Notes: generated by a model not told the origin, from the letters alone. Counted from the stretch's first letter, positions 7,385-16,955 are shown. The stretch: 64,000 bases of DNA from Neisseria yangbaofengii (GCF_014898075.1 NZ_CP062976.1:2542001-2606000); one strand, 5' to 3'. Numbers and translations are program-made.

Positions 7385-10180
7385 TCAATGCGCCTCATCC
7401 CAATTTTTCCCCACGCCCACTTCAGCCACCAGCGGCACGTTCAATTCGCCTTTGGCGGCATCGGCCATAATCTCGGGCAGCTTCTGTTTTACCAAATCCA
7501 ATTCAGACTCCACCACTTCCAGCACCAATTCGTCATGCACCTGCATAATTAGTTTGCTTTGCAGGCCGTCTGAAAGCAGCCATTGGCGCACGTCTTTCAT
7601 GGCGCGTTTGATGAGATCGGACGCAGTGCCCTGCATTGGGGCATTGATGGCGGCGCGTTCGGCACCGGCGCGGGCGTTGCCGTTTTTACTGTGGATATCG
7701 GGCAGGTAGAGTCGGCGGCCGAATTGGGTTTCGACATAGCCCTGCTGCGCGGCTTGTTCTTTGGTGCGCTGCATATAGTCGGCCACGCCCGGATAGCGGG
7801 CGAAATAGCGGTCGATAAAGTTTTTCGCCGATACGGCATCGATGCCGAGTGATTTGGCAAGGCCGTATTGACCCATGCCGTAAATCAGGCCAAAGTTGAT
7901 GGTTTTGGCGTAGCGGCGTTGGTCGTCGGTGACGTTTTCGGGGGCAACGCCGAACACTTCGGCGGCGGTGCGGCGGTGCACGTCTTCGCCGTTTTGGAAG
8001 GCTTCGAGCAGGGTTTTGTCTCCGCTCAAATGCGCCATAATCCGCAGCTCGATTTGCGAGTAGTCGGCAGAAACGATTACGCTGCCGGCCGGTGCGTTAA
8101 AGGCGCGGCGAATTTTGCGGCCTTCTTCGGTGCGGATGGGGATGTTTTGCAGGTTGGGGTTGTTGCTCGCCAAGCGGCCGGTGATGGCGACGGCTTGGGC
8201 GTAGGTGGTGTGCACGCGGCCGGTGCGCAGGTTGACCATTTCCGGCAGCTTGTCGGTGTAGGTGGATTTGAGCTTGGCTAGGCCACGGTTTTCCAAGATG
8301 ATTTTCGGCAGCGGAAAATCGGCGGCCAGCTGTTCCAGCACGGCTTCGTTGGTCGATACGCCGCCGGATGCGGTTTTTTTCAGGCCTTTGGTCGGAATGC
8401 CCATTTTTCCGAACAGGATTTCTTGCAGCTGCTTCGGCGAATTGAGGTTAAACGGCTGGCCGGCGGCTTCGTAGGCTTGCTGTTCCAATTCGAGCAGACG
8501 GCGGCCGAGTTCGTGGCTTTGGGCGGCCAATTCGGCTTTGTCGATTTGCACGCCGGTGCGTTCCATCTCGAACAACACCTGCGCCACGGGCAATTCCATG
8601 TTTTGATAAATGTCGCGCTGCTTATCGTCCATTTGTCCGGCCAAATGGTTTTCGATGCGCAGGGCAAAATCGGCATCTTGGCAGGCGTATTCGGTGGCTT
8701 GTTCCAAGGCGACATCGGCAAATGAAATCGCTTTCGCCCCCTTACCGCATAAGGATTCGTAGGTCACGGTTTCCAAGCCCAGCCAGCGTTCGGCCAGCTC
8801 GTCAAGGCCGTGTCCCAAATGGCTTTCGACAATGTAGGAAGCGAGCATGGCATCGCCGCTGATGCCTTGGAGCGCGATGTCGTAATTGGCGAACACGTGT
8901 TGGTCGTATTTGAGGTTTTGGCCGATCTTGTGCAGCGTTTCGCTTTCTAGAAAAGGTTTCAGACGGCCTAATACGCCTTCCAAAGCCAATTGGTCGGGCG
9001 CGGCGGCCGGCGTGTGGCCGACCGGAATATACGCCGCTTCGCCGGCTGCAAAAGCGATGCTGATGCCGACCAATTGCGCATTCATGGCATCGAGTGAGGT
9101 GGTTTCGGTGTCGATGCCGATGGTGTGCGCGGCGGCGAGTTTGCTTAATAATGCGGCAAACAGTGCTTCCGTGGTCACTGCTTGGTAATCCAGCTTGGCC
9201 GGTTTTTCGGCTTGGGCAATGATGTGTTCAGACGGCATTTCGGCGGCCAATGCGGCTTGTTCGCCGATGTCGGGATTGCCGAACAAATCATCGCCTTGCG
9301 CCGTTTCACGCAAACGCTCTTCCGCTTCTTTCAGCCAGGTGCGGAAGTTGAGGCGTTTGAATTCGACCGCCAATTGCGACCATTTCGGGGGTTGGCGGCG
9401 CAGGCTGTCGAGGCCGTCCGAAAGTTCGCCGTGCAAATCCAAATCGGTTTTAATCGTCACCAGTTCGTAAGACAAGGGCAGGCGCGGCAGGGCGGCTTGC
9501 AGGTTTTCGCCGGCTTTGCCTTTGATTTCGGCCGCATTGGCCATCACGCCCTCAAGCGAACCGTATTGCTCCAGCCATTTGGCGGCGGTTTTCGGACCGC
9601 ATTTTTCCACGCCCGGCACGTTATCCACTTTATCGCCCATCAGCGCCAGATAGTCGCGGATTTGGCCGGGGCGCACGCCGAACTTGGCCGCCACGCCTTC
9701 GCTGTCAAGCGTTTCGCCGCTCATGGTGTTGACCAGGGTTACTTGCTCGTTGACTAACTGCGCCATGTCTTTGTCGCCGGTGGACACAATCACTTTCATG
9801 CCCGCTTCGCCGCCTTGTTGTGCCAATGTGCCAATCACGTCATCCGCTTCCACACCCGGAACCACCAACACCGGCCAGCCCATCAACCGCACCAGTTCCG
9901 GCAGCATTTCCGCTTGCGGACGCAAATCATCGGGCATAGGCGGGCGGGTGGCTTTGTAGTCGGCAAACATATCATGGCGGAAGTTTTTGCCTTTGGCATC
10001 AAACACCACCGCGCAATAATCGTGAACATGGTCGGCGCGCAGGCGGCGCAGCATGTTCAATACGCCGTACACCGCGCCGGTGGGCGTGCCGTCCGGGGCG
10101 GTGAGCGGCGCCATCGCATGGTAGGCGCGGTAGAGATAAGATGAGCCGTCGACTAAAAGCAGGGTTTGGTTTGATGACAT
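7385..10180 (-). CDS. polA: DNA polymerase I
   Basis: Repair and Okazaki-processing polymerase, 931 residues. The start at 10180 is chosen (AAAGG upstream, product begins MSSNQTLLLVDGSSYLYRAY); the 48-residue extension has no support. Three domains are visible: N-terminal 5'-3' exonuclease ('VDGSSYLYRAYHA', 'GDKDMAQLV', 'GDKVDNVPGV'); a 3'-5' exonuclease with the metal-binding 'GIDTETTSLDAM', so proofreading looks intact; and the polymerase domain with motif A 'SADYSQIELRIMAHLSGD', motif B 'RRYAKTINFGLIYGMGQYG' and motif C 'VHDELVLEV'. The coding sequence contains DUS copies. Monocistronic. Confidence 0.97.
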   Translation of the reverse strand: MSSNQTLLLVDGSSYLYRAYHAMAPLTAPDGTPTGAVYGVLNMLRRLRADHVHDYCAVVFDAKGKNFRHDMFADYKATRPPMPDDLRPQAEMLPELVRLMGWPVLVVPGVEADDVIGTLAQQGGEAGMKVIVSTGDKDMAQLVNEQVTLVNTMSGETLDSEGVAAKFGVRPGQIRDYLALMGDKVDNVPGVEKCGPKTAAKWLEQYGSLEGVMANAAEIKGKAGENLQAALPRLPLSYELVTIKTDLDLHGELSDGLDSLRRQPPKWSQLAVEFKRLNFRTWLKEAEERLRETAQGDDLFGNPDIGEQAALAAEMPSEHIIAQAEKPAKLDYQAVTTEALFAALLSKLAAAHTIGIDTETTSLDAMNAQLVGISIAFAAGEAAYIPVGHTPAAAPDQLALEGVLGRLKPFLESETLHKIGQNLKYDQHVFANYDIALQGISGDAMLASYIVESHLGHGLDELAERWLGLETVTYESLCGKGAKAISFADVALEQATEYACQDADFALRIENHLAGQMDDKQRDIYQNMELPVAQVLFEMERTGVQIDKAELAAQSHELGRRLLELEQQAYEAAGQPFNLNSPKQLQEILFGKMGIPTKGLKKTASGGVSTNEAVLEQLAADFPLPKIILENRGLAKLKSTYTDKLPEMVNLRTGRVHTTYAQAVAITGRLASNNPNLQNIPIRTEEGRKIRRAFNAPAGSVIVSADYSQIELRIMAHLSGDKTLLEAFQNGEDVHRRTAAEVFGVAPENVTDDQRRYAKTINFGLIYGMGQYGLAKSLGIDAVSAKNFIDRYFARYPGVADYMQRTKEQAAQQGYVETQFGRRLYLPDIHSKNGNARAGAERAAINAPMQGTASDLIKRAMKDVRQWLLSDGLQSKLIMQVHDELVLEVVESELDLVKQKLPEIMADAAKGELNVPLVAEVGVGKNWDEAH

Positions 10181-10534
10181 GATAAAGCCTTTGCGAAGAC
10201 GGCACGTGATGAAACAGGCCGTCTGAAATCTAAGAAAATAAAGTGCATTATAAAGGAAAAGGCGGCTTTTTTTGTATATTGCGGCCATGGCCTTGCAAAC
10301 AGATAAAATAGCCGCATTAACCAATGGAATGTCTGAAAATAGTTTCAGACGGCCTTGTAATAAATAAGCTAATGCAATGACGGGGATTTATAGTGAATCC
10401 GCTATAATTTTTAATAAAATCATATATCTGCTGCCGATGCAATTTTGGGTTTAAGCAAACGGCTTTTGGGGCTTTTGCTCTGGGTCCGAATCGGTTGGCA
10501 TGGTTTGTTTATTTTGATTCGGTTGGGAAAGGAA
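10181..10534. other. Intergenic region upstream of polA
   Basis: 354 bases with no intact gene. It holds the polA promoter region, an imperfect DUS pair (GTCTGAAA and its inverse, about 10331-10356) and an 18-base Correia-end palindrome (10389-10406). The remainder shows nothing I can name. Confidence 0.5.
10389..10406. repeat. Correia-end palindrome (element remnant)
   Basis: TATAGTGAATCCGCTATA is what remains when the two terminal inverted repeats of a Correia element are fused with the core lost. It also creates a TATAAT (10403-10408). Confidence 0.55.
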
Positions 10535-10999
10535 ATCAGCACGGCACGTTTGACCGTACACAATTTGGATACTGCCCCGAAGCTTTGGCATTTTATCAAG
10601 AAGCCGGCAAAATGAATGCCGCCAACAGCCTGACCGCAGGCGAAGCGGAAGTGGTGCAAATCATCGCGCCAAAACCAACGAATGCGGCTTCTGCGTGGCC
10701 GGCCACGCCAAATTGGCAACCTTGGAAAAACTGATGTCTGAGCAGTTTGTCCAAGCCGCGCGTGTGTTGGATGCGGGCGCATTTGACGATGAGAAATCGT
10801 CTGCTCCGGCGGTGTTTACCCGAGTGGCGATGGCGAAAAAAAGTACGGTAGCCGATGCCGGACTGCAAGCCTTCTTTGCTGCCGTTACAACCGGCAGCAA
10901 GCCGTTGAAGCGTCGTGCGTGGCTTTGGCGGCTTTGCGTAACTATGCCGGCAATCCGCCGCAAGCCGGCATCAACCCGCAATTGCAAGTATTTGCTTAA
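10535..10999 (+). pseudogene. Carboxymuconolactone decarboxylase/AhpD-family protein, frameshifted
   Basis: Alkylhydroperoxidase-like CMD-family gene in ruins. After an AAAGGA Shine-Dalgarno the first codon is ATC where ATG is expected. The frames then switch several times: RLTVHNLDTAP in one frame, ALAFYQEAGKMNAANSLT in a second, then KTNECGFCVAGHAKLATLEKL (the CxxC-x3-H peroxidase motif is intact), then YNRQQAVEASCVALAALRNY and the terminal INPQLQVFA in a further frame, ending with TAA at 10999. Homology pieces remain in order, so several single-base indels have accumulated. No functional product is expected. Confidence 0.7.
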
Positions 11000-11021
11000 T
11001 GGATTGTTGATTTGAAATAAA

Positions 11022-11056
11022 CAAAGGCCGTCTGAAATATTTCAGACGGCCTTTGT
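11022..11056. terminator. DUS-pair hairpin after the CMD pseudogene
   Basis: CAAAGGCCGTCTGAAA and its inverse, 16-bp stem, 22 bases after the pseudogene stop. Confidence 0.7.
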
Positions 11057-11117
11057 CCTAGGTAGAGATGGAAAAATTTTTTGTCATCCGTGTAAGGTTC
11101 TGAATCTCAAGGAGCGG

Positions 11118-11140
11118 ATTATCGGGGCAAGCCCGATAAT
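11118..11140. repeat. Isolated perfect hairpin
   Basis: ATTATCGGG-GCAAG-CCCGATAAT, a 9-bp perfect stem not based on the DUS, in the gap between the CMD pseudogene and pyrD. No U-run follows. Role unknown. Confidence 0.4.
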
Positions 11141-11176
11141 GGCGGCAGATAGATTTGTGGTTCGAATTGAGTTTTG

Positions 11177-11214
11177 CCGACAGGCCGTCTGAAATATTTC
11201 AGACGGCCTGTCGG
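11177..11214. terminator. DUS-pair terminator downstream of pyrD
   Basis: CCGACAGGCCGTCTGAAA paired with its full inverse, a ~18-bp stem, 18 bases past the pyrD stop (minus strand). Confidence 0.75.
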
Positions 11215-11231
11215 TTTATCGGGCATGATGT

Positions 11232-12236
11232 TTAGCGAATCGCTGCCACGCAATCTTTTACCAGCGAGGGGCCTTGGTAGATTAAGCCGCTGTACACTTG
11301 CACGGCGGTGGCGCCCAAACGGATTTTTTCGGCTGCGTCACGGCCTTCCATAATGCCGCCGACACCGATAATGGGCAGTGCACCGTCGATGTATCCGGCC
11401 AATAATTTCAGCACTTGGTTGCTTTTCTCGCGCACCGGCAAGCCGCTCAAGCCGCCTTGTTCTTGCGCTAAGGCATGGTTGCCCAACGATGATTTGTCGA
11501 TGGTGGTGTTGGTGGCGATGAGGCCGTCCATTTGCACGCTTTTGACCACGTGGGCGATGTTTTCGATTTGCGCTTCGTCCAAATCAGGGGCGATTTTCAC
11601 TGCCAGCGGCACGTATTTGCCGTGTGCGGCGTGTAAGTGTGCCTGCTTGTTTTTCAAGGTTTCCAGCAAGGCGCTCAATTCGTCGCCATCTTGCAGCGCG
11701 CGCAGGTTTTTGGTGTTGGGCGAAGAAATGTTTACGGTGATGTAGTCGGCGTGGGCATAGGCTTTTTCCAAACAAATCAGGTAATCATCAGCCGCATGCT
11801 CAATCGGGGTGACGGCGTTTTTGCCGATGTTGATGCCTAAAATGCCTTTATAGCTGCCGGCTTCGATGTTGCGGATCATGGCATCGATGCCGTGGTTGTT
11901 AAAGCCCATGCGGTTGATGATACCTTGGTACTCGGGCACGCGGAACAGGCGCGGTTGCGGGTTGCCGGGCTGCGGTCGGGGTGTGACGGTGCCGACTTCG
12001 AGAAAGCCGAAACCGAGTGCACCGAACGCATCGATGCATTCGCCGTTTTTATCCAAACCTGCCGCCAAGCCGACCGGATTGGGCAGATGCAGCCCCATCA
12101 GTTTGGTGGCTTTGCCTTGGTTGTCGGCAAAGGGAATCAGGCCGAGTTTGTCGCAGATTTGCAGACCTTTGATGGTCATATTGTGGGTGGTTTCGGGATT
12201 GATTTTGAATAGAATGGAGCGGGCAAGGGCGTACAT
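11232..12236 (-). CDS. pyrD: Dihydroorotate dehydrogenase (quinone), class 2
   Basis: Membrane-associated FMN enzyme that oxidises dihydroorotate to orotate with quinone, the fourth step of UMP synthesis. 334 residues from the ATG at 12236 (product MYALARSILFKINPETTHN, the N-terminal amphipathic helix used for membrane and quinone contact in class 2). Motifs: 'GLAAGLDKNGECIDAFGALG', 'NRMGFNNHG', the catalytic-Ser region 'ITVNISSPNTKNLR', and 'LIATNTTIDK' with the FMN phosphate site 'IIGVGGI'. The 75-residue upward extension passes through a DUS and a MITE and is rejected. Confidence 0.96.
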   Translation of the reverse strand: MYALARSILFKINPETTHNMTIKGLQICDKLGLIPFADNQGKATKLMGLHLPNPVGLAAGLDKNGECIDAFGALGFGFLEVGTVTPRPQPGNPQPRLFRVPEYQGIINRMGFNNHGIDAMIRNIEAGSYKGILGINIGKNAVTPIEHAADDYLICLEKAYAHADYITVNISSPNTKNLRALQDGDELSALLETLKNKQAHLHAAHGKYVPLAVKIAPDLDEAQIENIAHVVKSVQMDGLIATNTTIDKSSLGNHALAQEQGGLSGLPVREKSNQVLKLLAGYIDGALPIIGVGGIMEGRDAAEKIRLGATAVQVYSGLIYQGPSLVKDCVAAIR

Positions 12237-12346
12237 GGACGGGCTTTCTCGATAGTGGAAACAATGGCGGTATTTTACCTGAAAAAGATGGCTTAGGCCG
12301 TCTGAAACCGTGCGCAAGCTGACGATGGCCAAGCTTCGGACGGCCT

Positions 12347-12488
12347 GAGCCTTTGCAAAATCCTTATCTTTGGCACATTTCTTCGTTATGCGCTGCTTGA
12401 AAGTTTGCCCGGCTTTGTGATACGTCTGCGCTTTCTGTGCTGCGCCCACTTCGAACTGCACTCAAATCTGAGGTTTTGCAAAGGTTTC
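12347..12488 (+). mobile_element. ~142 bp MITE, copy 1 (decayed ends)
   Basis: Matches two other places in the window (59117-59258 same strand, 16956-17098 opposite strand). Shared landmarks are CCTTTGCAAAA at the left, TTTGGCACATTTCTTCGTTA, GCGCTTTCTGTGCTGC and ACTCAAATCTG, and TTGCAAAGGTTTC at the right. The terminal repeats are less perfect than in copy 2. It lies in the divergent pyrD/FAH-family intergenic region and has no coding capacity. Confidence 0.7.
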
Positions 12489-12587
12489 GGCCTGATGAAT
12501 CAACGCTTAAGCGAAAACGCACATCAGCCCGGGCGAATCTGCTAAACTGTCGGCCAAATTGTCTTGATGAAAAACAGAGGAGAAATC

Positions 12588-13292
12588 ATGTCATACGTTT
12601 TCGAGCCGGTTCAGACGGCCGCTTTGCCGGTGGCAGGCAGCAGCGACAAATATTCCGTGCGCCGTGTGTATTGTGTCGGCCGTAATTATGCCGGTCATGC
12701 GCGCGAGATGGGTTCCGATCCCGACCGCGAACCACCGTTTTTCTTTTGTAAACCGAACGACTGCCAATCGATTGTGCCGGTGGCGGCCAATGAAACCGTC
12801 GATTTGCCGTATCCGGGCTTAACATCAAACTATCATTATGAAGTGGAATTGGTAGTGGCCGTCGGTAAGGGCGGTCAGAATATCCGTGCGGAAGATGCCC
12901 AAGGACATATTTTCGGCTACGCGGTCGGCTTGGACATGACCCGCCGCGACTTGCAGGCGCAAATGCGCGAAACCGGCCGCCCGTGGGAAATCGGCAAAGC
13001 GTTTGATTTTTCGGCGCCGATTGGTGAATTGCACCGCATCAGCGAAACCGGTGCGCTGTCTGACGCGGCGATTGAATTGAGTGTCAACGGTGAAACCAAG
13101 CAAAGCAGCAACATCAATCACTTGACGTGGAGTGTGGCGGAAACGATTGCTAAATTATCGGAATTGTTTACCTTGCGGCCGGGCGATTTGATTTTTACCG
13201 GTACGCCTGAAGGTGTAGGGGCGGTGGCGAAAGGCGATATCATCCGAGCGAAAGTCGAAGGCTTAACCGGTATTACCGTTTGCGTGAAGTAA
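12588..13292 (+). CDS. Fumarylacetoacetate hydrolase family protein
   Basis: Small single-domain member of the FAH family (the group that includes acylpyruvases and oxaloacetate decarboxylase FAHD1/YcgM). 234 residues from the ATG at 12588, behind GAGGAG. Motifs: '[16 protein letters not shown]' near residue 27, '[10 protein letters not shown]', metal-ligand region '[12 protein letters not shown]' (Glu-x-Glu), '[14 protein letters not shown]', '[10 protein letters not shown]' and the C-terminal '[15 protein letters not shown]'. The exact substrate is not clear: fumarylpyruvate, acylpyruvates or oxaloacetate are family possibilities. Monocistronic, closed by a DUS hairpin. Confidence 0.85.
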   Translation: MSYVFEPVQTAALPVAGSSDKYSVRRVYCVGRNYAGHAREMGSDPDREPPFFFCKPNDCQSIVPVAANETVDLPYPGLTSNYHYEVELVVAVGKGGQNIRAEDAQGHIFGYAVGLDMTRRDLQAQMRETGRPWEIGKAFDFSAPIGELHRISETGALSDAAIELSVNGETKQSSNINHLTWSVAETIAKLSELFTLRPGDLIFTGTPEGVGAVAKGDIIRAKVEGLTGITVCVK

Positions 13293-13310
13293 ATATGAAA
13301 TTTTAATCAA

Positions 13311-13345
13311 CAGGCCGTCTGAAAGATTACCTTTCAGACGGCCTG
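13311..13345. terminator. DUS-pair hairpin between convergent genes
   Basis: CAGGCCGTCTGAAAG - ATTAC - CTTTCAGACGGCCTG, 15-bp perfect stem between the FAH-family gene and the Sel1 gene. Confidence 0.8.
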
Positions 13346-13347
13346 TT

Positions 13348-14766
13348 TTATTTTGAAGGTACCAAACCTGCTTCGTGCTGCCATTTATCTAGTAAATACT
13401 CAAAAGCCTTCGGATTTTCATAGCCGTTTTCGATGGCGGCTTGCAGCCAGGCGCAGGCAATGGGCACATTGGCGACCACGCCTTGGCCGTAGTAATACAG
13501 GCGGGCAAGATGGTATTGTGCTTCGGCATGACCTTGCTCTGCCGCTTGTTCAAACCAATAGGCGGCTTGGCGGTTGTCGGCTTTGACACCTTGGCCGTGG
13601 AAATAGATGAAGCCTAGGCCAAACGCTGCAGCGGCATGGCCTTGCGCGGCAGCTTGCATATACAGTTTGCGTGCTTCCACATAATTCACGGCCTGATTGC
13701 GACGGCCTTGGTGGTGGGCGAGTGCGGTTTGATGGGTTTGCTCGGTTTGCTGGTGTTGCAGAGCGGCGGTTTTGATGCGCTCGTATTGCTCGGGGCGGTA
13801 CAGCGCGGCATCGCTCAACAGCTTTTGGTAGGCACTCAAGCTGCCGTGTTCGGCAGCTTCGCGGTAATAATGCCCGGCGGTTTGCGCATCGGCTTTAATG
13901 CCCAAGCCGTAGCGGTAGATATCGCCCATCAGTTGCAGGGCTTCGGGGTGGCGGTGCCCGGCTGCGATTTTGGCGTGTTTGGCCGCTTGCAAGGGATCGC
14001 GCTCGGTCAGGCGGCCGGTCAGGTAATGGCGTGCCAAGGCGGTACGCGCTTGTTGGTCGCCGTTATCGGCGGCGGTTTGATACCAATTCAAGGCCTCGGC
14101 ATGGTTTTGTTCGGCCAGAACATCGGCCAACAGGGTTTGTGCAGCGATAAAGCCGTTGTCGGCGGCAAAGCGCAGATGATGGGAGGCAAGGGTATTGTCG
14201 ATGTTTGTGCCTATGCCGTAGCGGTAGATTTTGCCCAGTTGCCAATGGGCAACGGGCAAGCCTTGTTCGGCAGCCCGGTGATACAGCTCGCGGGCTTTGG
14301 TTAAATCAGGTTCGGCAGAAAAATGATGGTGCAACGCCAAAAAATATTGGCCGAACGGATGACCTTGTGCTGCCGTTTGCTGCGCCCAATACACGGCCTG
14401 CGTATCATGGCGGTCGGCATAATATTCGAGCAGGCTCAGTTGCGCGGCGAGCAAGCCGCTTTCGGCCAACCAAGCATATTGCTGAATGTGGCGGTCAAAT
14501 GATGCGCCCATGCTTTCGCGGATGCGCAGCAGATTGTAGGTGGCGTAGGGGTGTTTTTGTTGGGCGGCAATGTCGAGCCACGAAAGAATCGCCGGATAAT
14601 CGGGCTGAGGCGCTTCCATCATGATCAGGCTGACTTCAAACGCTGCATCCGGATGCCCTTGTTCCGCCGCTTGGCGCAGCAAGGCCAAACCTTGCATGCT
14701 GTTCGGGCTTTTGGCCAACAGCGTACGGGCTTGCTGGTAAAGGGTTTCTGGGACAGCGGCGGACAT
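13348..14766 (-). CDS. Sel1-repeat (SLR/TPR-like) protein
   Basis: 472 residues made almost entirely of Sel1-like repeats of ~36 residues, e.g. 'LAKLYYYGQGVVAN'-type, 'DPLQAAKHAKIAAGHRHPEA', 'YRYGLGIKADAQTAGHYYREA', 'GLGFIYFHGQGVKADNRQAA'. Such solenoids mediate protein-protein contacts. I see no signal peptide or lipobox, so the protein is probably cytoplasmic. The gene is single, between a DUS hairpin and the truncated lipA. Its partner is unknown. Confidence 0.85.
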   Translation of the reverse strand: MSAAVPETLYQQARTLLAKSPNSMQGLALLRQAAEQGHPDAAFEVSLIMMEAPQPDYPAILSWLDIAAQQKHPYATYNLLRIRESMGASFDRHIQQYAWLAESGLLAAQLSLLEYYADRHDTQAVYWAQQTAAQGHPFGQYFLALHHHFSAEPDLTKARELYHRAAEQGLPVAHWQLGKIYRYGIGTNIDNTLASHHLRFAADNGFIAAQTLLADVLAEQNHAEALNWYQTAADNGDQQARTALARHYLTGRLTERDPLQAAKHAKIAAGHRHPEALQLMGDIYRYGLGIKADAQTAGHYYREAAEHGSLSAYQKLLSDAALYRPEQYERIKTAALQHQQTEQTHQTALAHHQGRRNQAVNYVEARKLYMQAAAQGHAAAAFGLGFIYFHGQGVKADNRQAAYWFEQAAEQGHAEAQYHLARLYYYGQGVVANVPIACAWLQAAIENGYENPKAFEYLLDKWQHEAGLVPSK

Positions 14767-14798
14767 GATGGACGGGATTATGCGTTAAGAGTAGGACA

Positions 14799-15287
14799 TT
14801 ATACTGTTTTTGGTAAAGTTTTGTTCATTATCATGGCATGAATGTCAGGTTTTGGCGATAAAAGGCCGTCTGAAAAATCCGGCGCATGGTTGTATTTGGA
14901 CAAACGGTGCGTCAAAATCAAATCCATTGCCTGCCGCGCTTGGCTAAGCATTTCAGACGGCATATCCGCCGTCAGAATCAACTGTTCCAAACGCGATGGG
15001 CGGGTTGTGTCGTAATAAATGCCGATATCGTCATAAACCAGTGCAAACGGGGGATAACCGGCCACGCCTAAGCCTAATGAGCGCAAGAAGCCGTCTTCCA
15101 ATGCCACAAAAGGCAAGCTGTGTGATTGTGCAAACGCACGCGCTTTATGGGTGGTTGGACGCAGGCCCCAGCCGATAACTGTTTCCGCATGTTGGCTGCT
15201 TTTTCGGATGGTGTACTCGGGCAGAAAATCTGCAAGATTAGGAATTTTGCGGATGCCGCGAGATGGAATGTAAGCGTTTTTTACCAT
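14799..15287 (-). pseudogene. lipA: Truncated capsule polysaccharide modification gene (lipA/kpsC)
   Basis: N-terminal ~140 residues of the KpsC/LipA beta-Kdo transferase that builds the Kdo linker on capsule lipid anchors; full-length proteins are about 700 residues. Start at 15287 (MVKNAYIPSRGIRKIP). Recognisable: 'VIGWGLRPTTHKARAFA', 'FVALEDGFLRSLGLGVAG', 'LVYDDIGIYYDTTRPSRLE'. Homology ends near 'YNHAPD', where a DUS (about 14863-14872) makes the codons FSDGLL, followed by about 20 unrelated residues. The 3' part was thus lost at a DUS, a plausible recombination point. It lies next to rfbC, recalling the meningococcal cps locus, where lipA/lipB form region B. Confidence 0.75.
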
Positions 15288-15373
15288 ATGGATTTTTATC
15301 GGGAAAAGCGGAAAGGTTTCAGACGGCCTTGTCAGCCACAAAACAGTTGGATACTATTCTACCGAAAAAAACA

Positions 15374-15395
15374 AAGGCGGGTGTATCCCCGCCTT
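15374..15395 (-). terminator. Rho-independent terminator of the rfb genes
   Basis: On the minus strand AAGGCGGG-GATACA-CCCGCCTT is followed by a T-rich run (TGTTTTTTT). It is not DUS-based and lies 19 bases past the rfbC stop. Confidence 0.85.
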
Positions 15396-15413
15396 GATTC
15401 ATGGAGTTACTGC

Positions 15414-15956
15414 TTAGAAAGTTGCTGCTTCGGCAAGTAACTTACCCGCCAAATCCTTGGCCGATAAGTTCGGTTCGCCCAATAAAGGCCAGTCAATCCC
15501 AACCGCAGCATCATTCCAAATCAGGGAATGTTCCGCATTCGGGTTGTAATAATCGGTGCATTTATAGACAAATTCCGCTTCATCGCTCAACACATAAAAT
15601 CCATGGGCAAAGCCTTCCGGTACCCATAATTGGCGTTTGTTGTCCGCCGATAAAATATCGCCGACCCAGTGTCCGAAAGTAGGGCTATCGCGGCGCATAT
15701 CCACGGCTACATCAAATACTTCGCCCGATACGACACGAACCAGCTTGCCTTGGGTGTTTTCGGTTTGATAATGCAAACCGCGTAACACGCCTTGGGTGGA
15801 TTTACTGTGGTTTTCCTGCACAAAAGTGCGGTCGGCCACATTTTGGCGGAACCATTCATCGCGGAAGGTTTCCATAAAGAAACCGCGCTCGTCACCGAAG
15901 ACTTTGGGTTCGATAAATTTGACATCGGGAATACGGGTGTCGATGACATTCATCAT
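15414..15956 (-). CDS. rfbC: dTDP-4-dehydrorhamnose 3,5-epimerase
   Basis: Cupin-fold epimerase (RmlC), third step of dTDP-L-rhamnose synthesis. About 180 residues. The start is MMNVIDTRIPDVKF; CAGGA lies 5 bases before the first ATG (15956), and the second ATG (15953) is equally possible. Motifs: 'FGDERGFFMETF', 'FVQENHSKSTQGVLRGLHYQ' with the catalytic His, 'VAVDMRRDSPTFGHW', 'VPEGFAHGFYVLS', and the catalytic Tyr in 'YKCTDYYNP'. Last gene of rfbB-rfbA-rfbC on the minus strand, before a classical terminator. Confidence 0.95.
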   Translation of the reverse strand: MMNVIDTRIPDVKFIEPKVFGDERGFFMETFRDEWFRQNVADRTFVQENHSKSTQGVLRGLHYQTENTQGKLVRVVSGEVFDVAVDMRRDSPTFGHWVGDILSADNKRQLWVPEGFAHGFYVLSDEAEFVYKCTDYYNPNAEHSLIWNDAAVGIDWPLLGEPNLSAKDLAGKLLAEAATF

Positions 15957-16011
15957 GTTTTTCCTGAAAAAAAGTGTTTCAGACGGCCTGGAAACCGGTA
16001 AAAACGGCTTC

Positions 16012-16887
16012 TTAATCTTTGCCAACCAATCGCAATAAATACTGTCCGTATTCGTTTTTACACATCTGCTGTGCCAAGGTTCTGACTTCATCACTGCTCA
16101 GCCAGCCATTGCGCCAAGCGATTTCTTCCAAACAGGCCACTTGCAGGTTTTGAATGTTTTCAATGGTTTCTACAAATGCAGCCGCTTCCAAAAGGCTGGC
16201 GTGTGTGCCGGTATCAAGCCAAGCGAAACCGCGGCCGAGCAGTTGGACATTGAGAGAGCCGTCGTCCAAATACATTTGATTCAAGGTGGTGATTTCCAAT
16301 TCGCCGCGTTCAGACGGCCTTACTTGCTTGGCAAATTCCACCACGCGATTGTCGTAGAAATAGAGGCCGGTGACCGCCCAATCGGATTTGGGCTGTTTGG
16401 GCTTTTCTTCAATTGACAGGGCTTTGAAATTATCGTCAAACTCAATCACGCCGAAACGTTCGGGATCTTTCACTTGGTAGCCGAATACGGTGGCGCCTTT
16501 GGTTTTCACAGAAGCGGCGGCCTCCCTCAACGATTGGCTGAAATGCTGGCCGTAGAAAATATTGTCACCCAACACCAAGCATACCGAATCATCGCCGATA
16601 AATTCTTCACCAATTAAAAATGCCTGTGCCAAACCGTCGGGGCTGGGTTGGATGGCGTAGGAAATTTGAATACCGAAATCGCTGCCGTCGCCTAGCAAGC
16701 GGCGGAAAGCATCGTTGTCTTCCGGCGTGGTGATGACCAACACATCACGGATTCCGGCCAACATCAACACCGACAAGGGGTAATAAATCATCGGTTTGTT
16801 ATACACCGGCAGCAATTGTTTCGATACGCCGCGGGTAATCGGGTAAAGGCGGGTGCCGCTGCCGCCTGCGAGAATGATACCTTTCAT
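16012..16887 (-). CDS. rfbA: Glucose-1-phosphate thymidylyltransferase
   Basis: RmlA: glucose-1-phosphate plus dTTP gives dTDP-glucose, the first step of dTDP-rhamnose synthesis. 291 residues from 16887 ([20 protein letters not shown]; the nucleotide-binding GGSGTRL loop). Other motifs: '[20 protein letters not shown]', '[10 protein letters not shown]', 'VIEFD', '[20 protein letters not shown]'. AAGGAAAAC is upstream. Separated from rfbB by a MITE, which may have split the operon or supplied a new 5' end. Confidence 0.96.
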   Translation of the reverse strand: MKGIILAGGSGTRLYPITRGVSKQLLPVYNKPMIYYPLSVLMLAGIRDVLVITTPEDNDAFRRLLGDGSDFGIQISYAIQPSPDGLAQAFLIGEEFIGDDSVCLVLGDNIFYGQHFSQSLREAAASVKTKGATVFGYQVKDPERFGVIEFDDNFKALSIEEKPKQPKSDWAVTGLYFYDNRVVEFAKQVRPSERGELEITTLNQMYLDDGSLNVQLLGRGFAWLDTGTHASLLEAAAFVETIENIQNLQVACLEEIAWRNGWLSSDEVRTLAQQMCKNEYGQYLLRLVGKD

Positions 16888-16955
16888 CGGCTTGTTTTCC
16901 TTGTGTAGTTTGTGTTCGGACGGCCTTAATGCCGCCTGAACGTGTTTTTTTATTT

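Noticed and set aside
10420-10782. Minus-strand 120-codon frame over the CMD pseudogene
   Set aside because: It is antisense to recognisable CMD-family codons, so it is a shadow of the pseudogene.
12347-12488. Upstream extension of pyrD (to 12461) as coding
   Set aside because: The extra 75 codons pass through a MITE and a DUS; the class 2 DHODH N-terminus starts cleanly at 12236.
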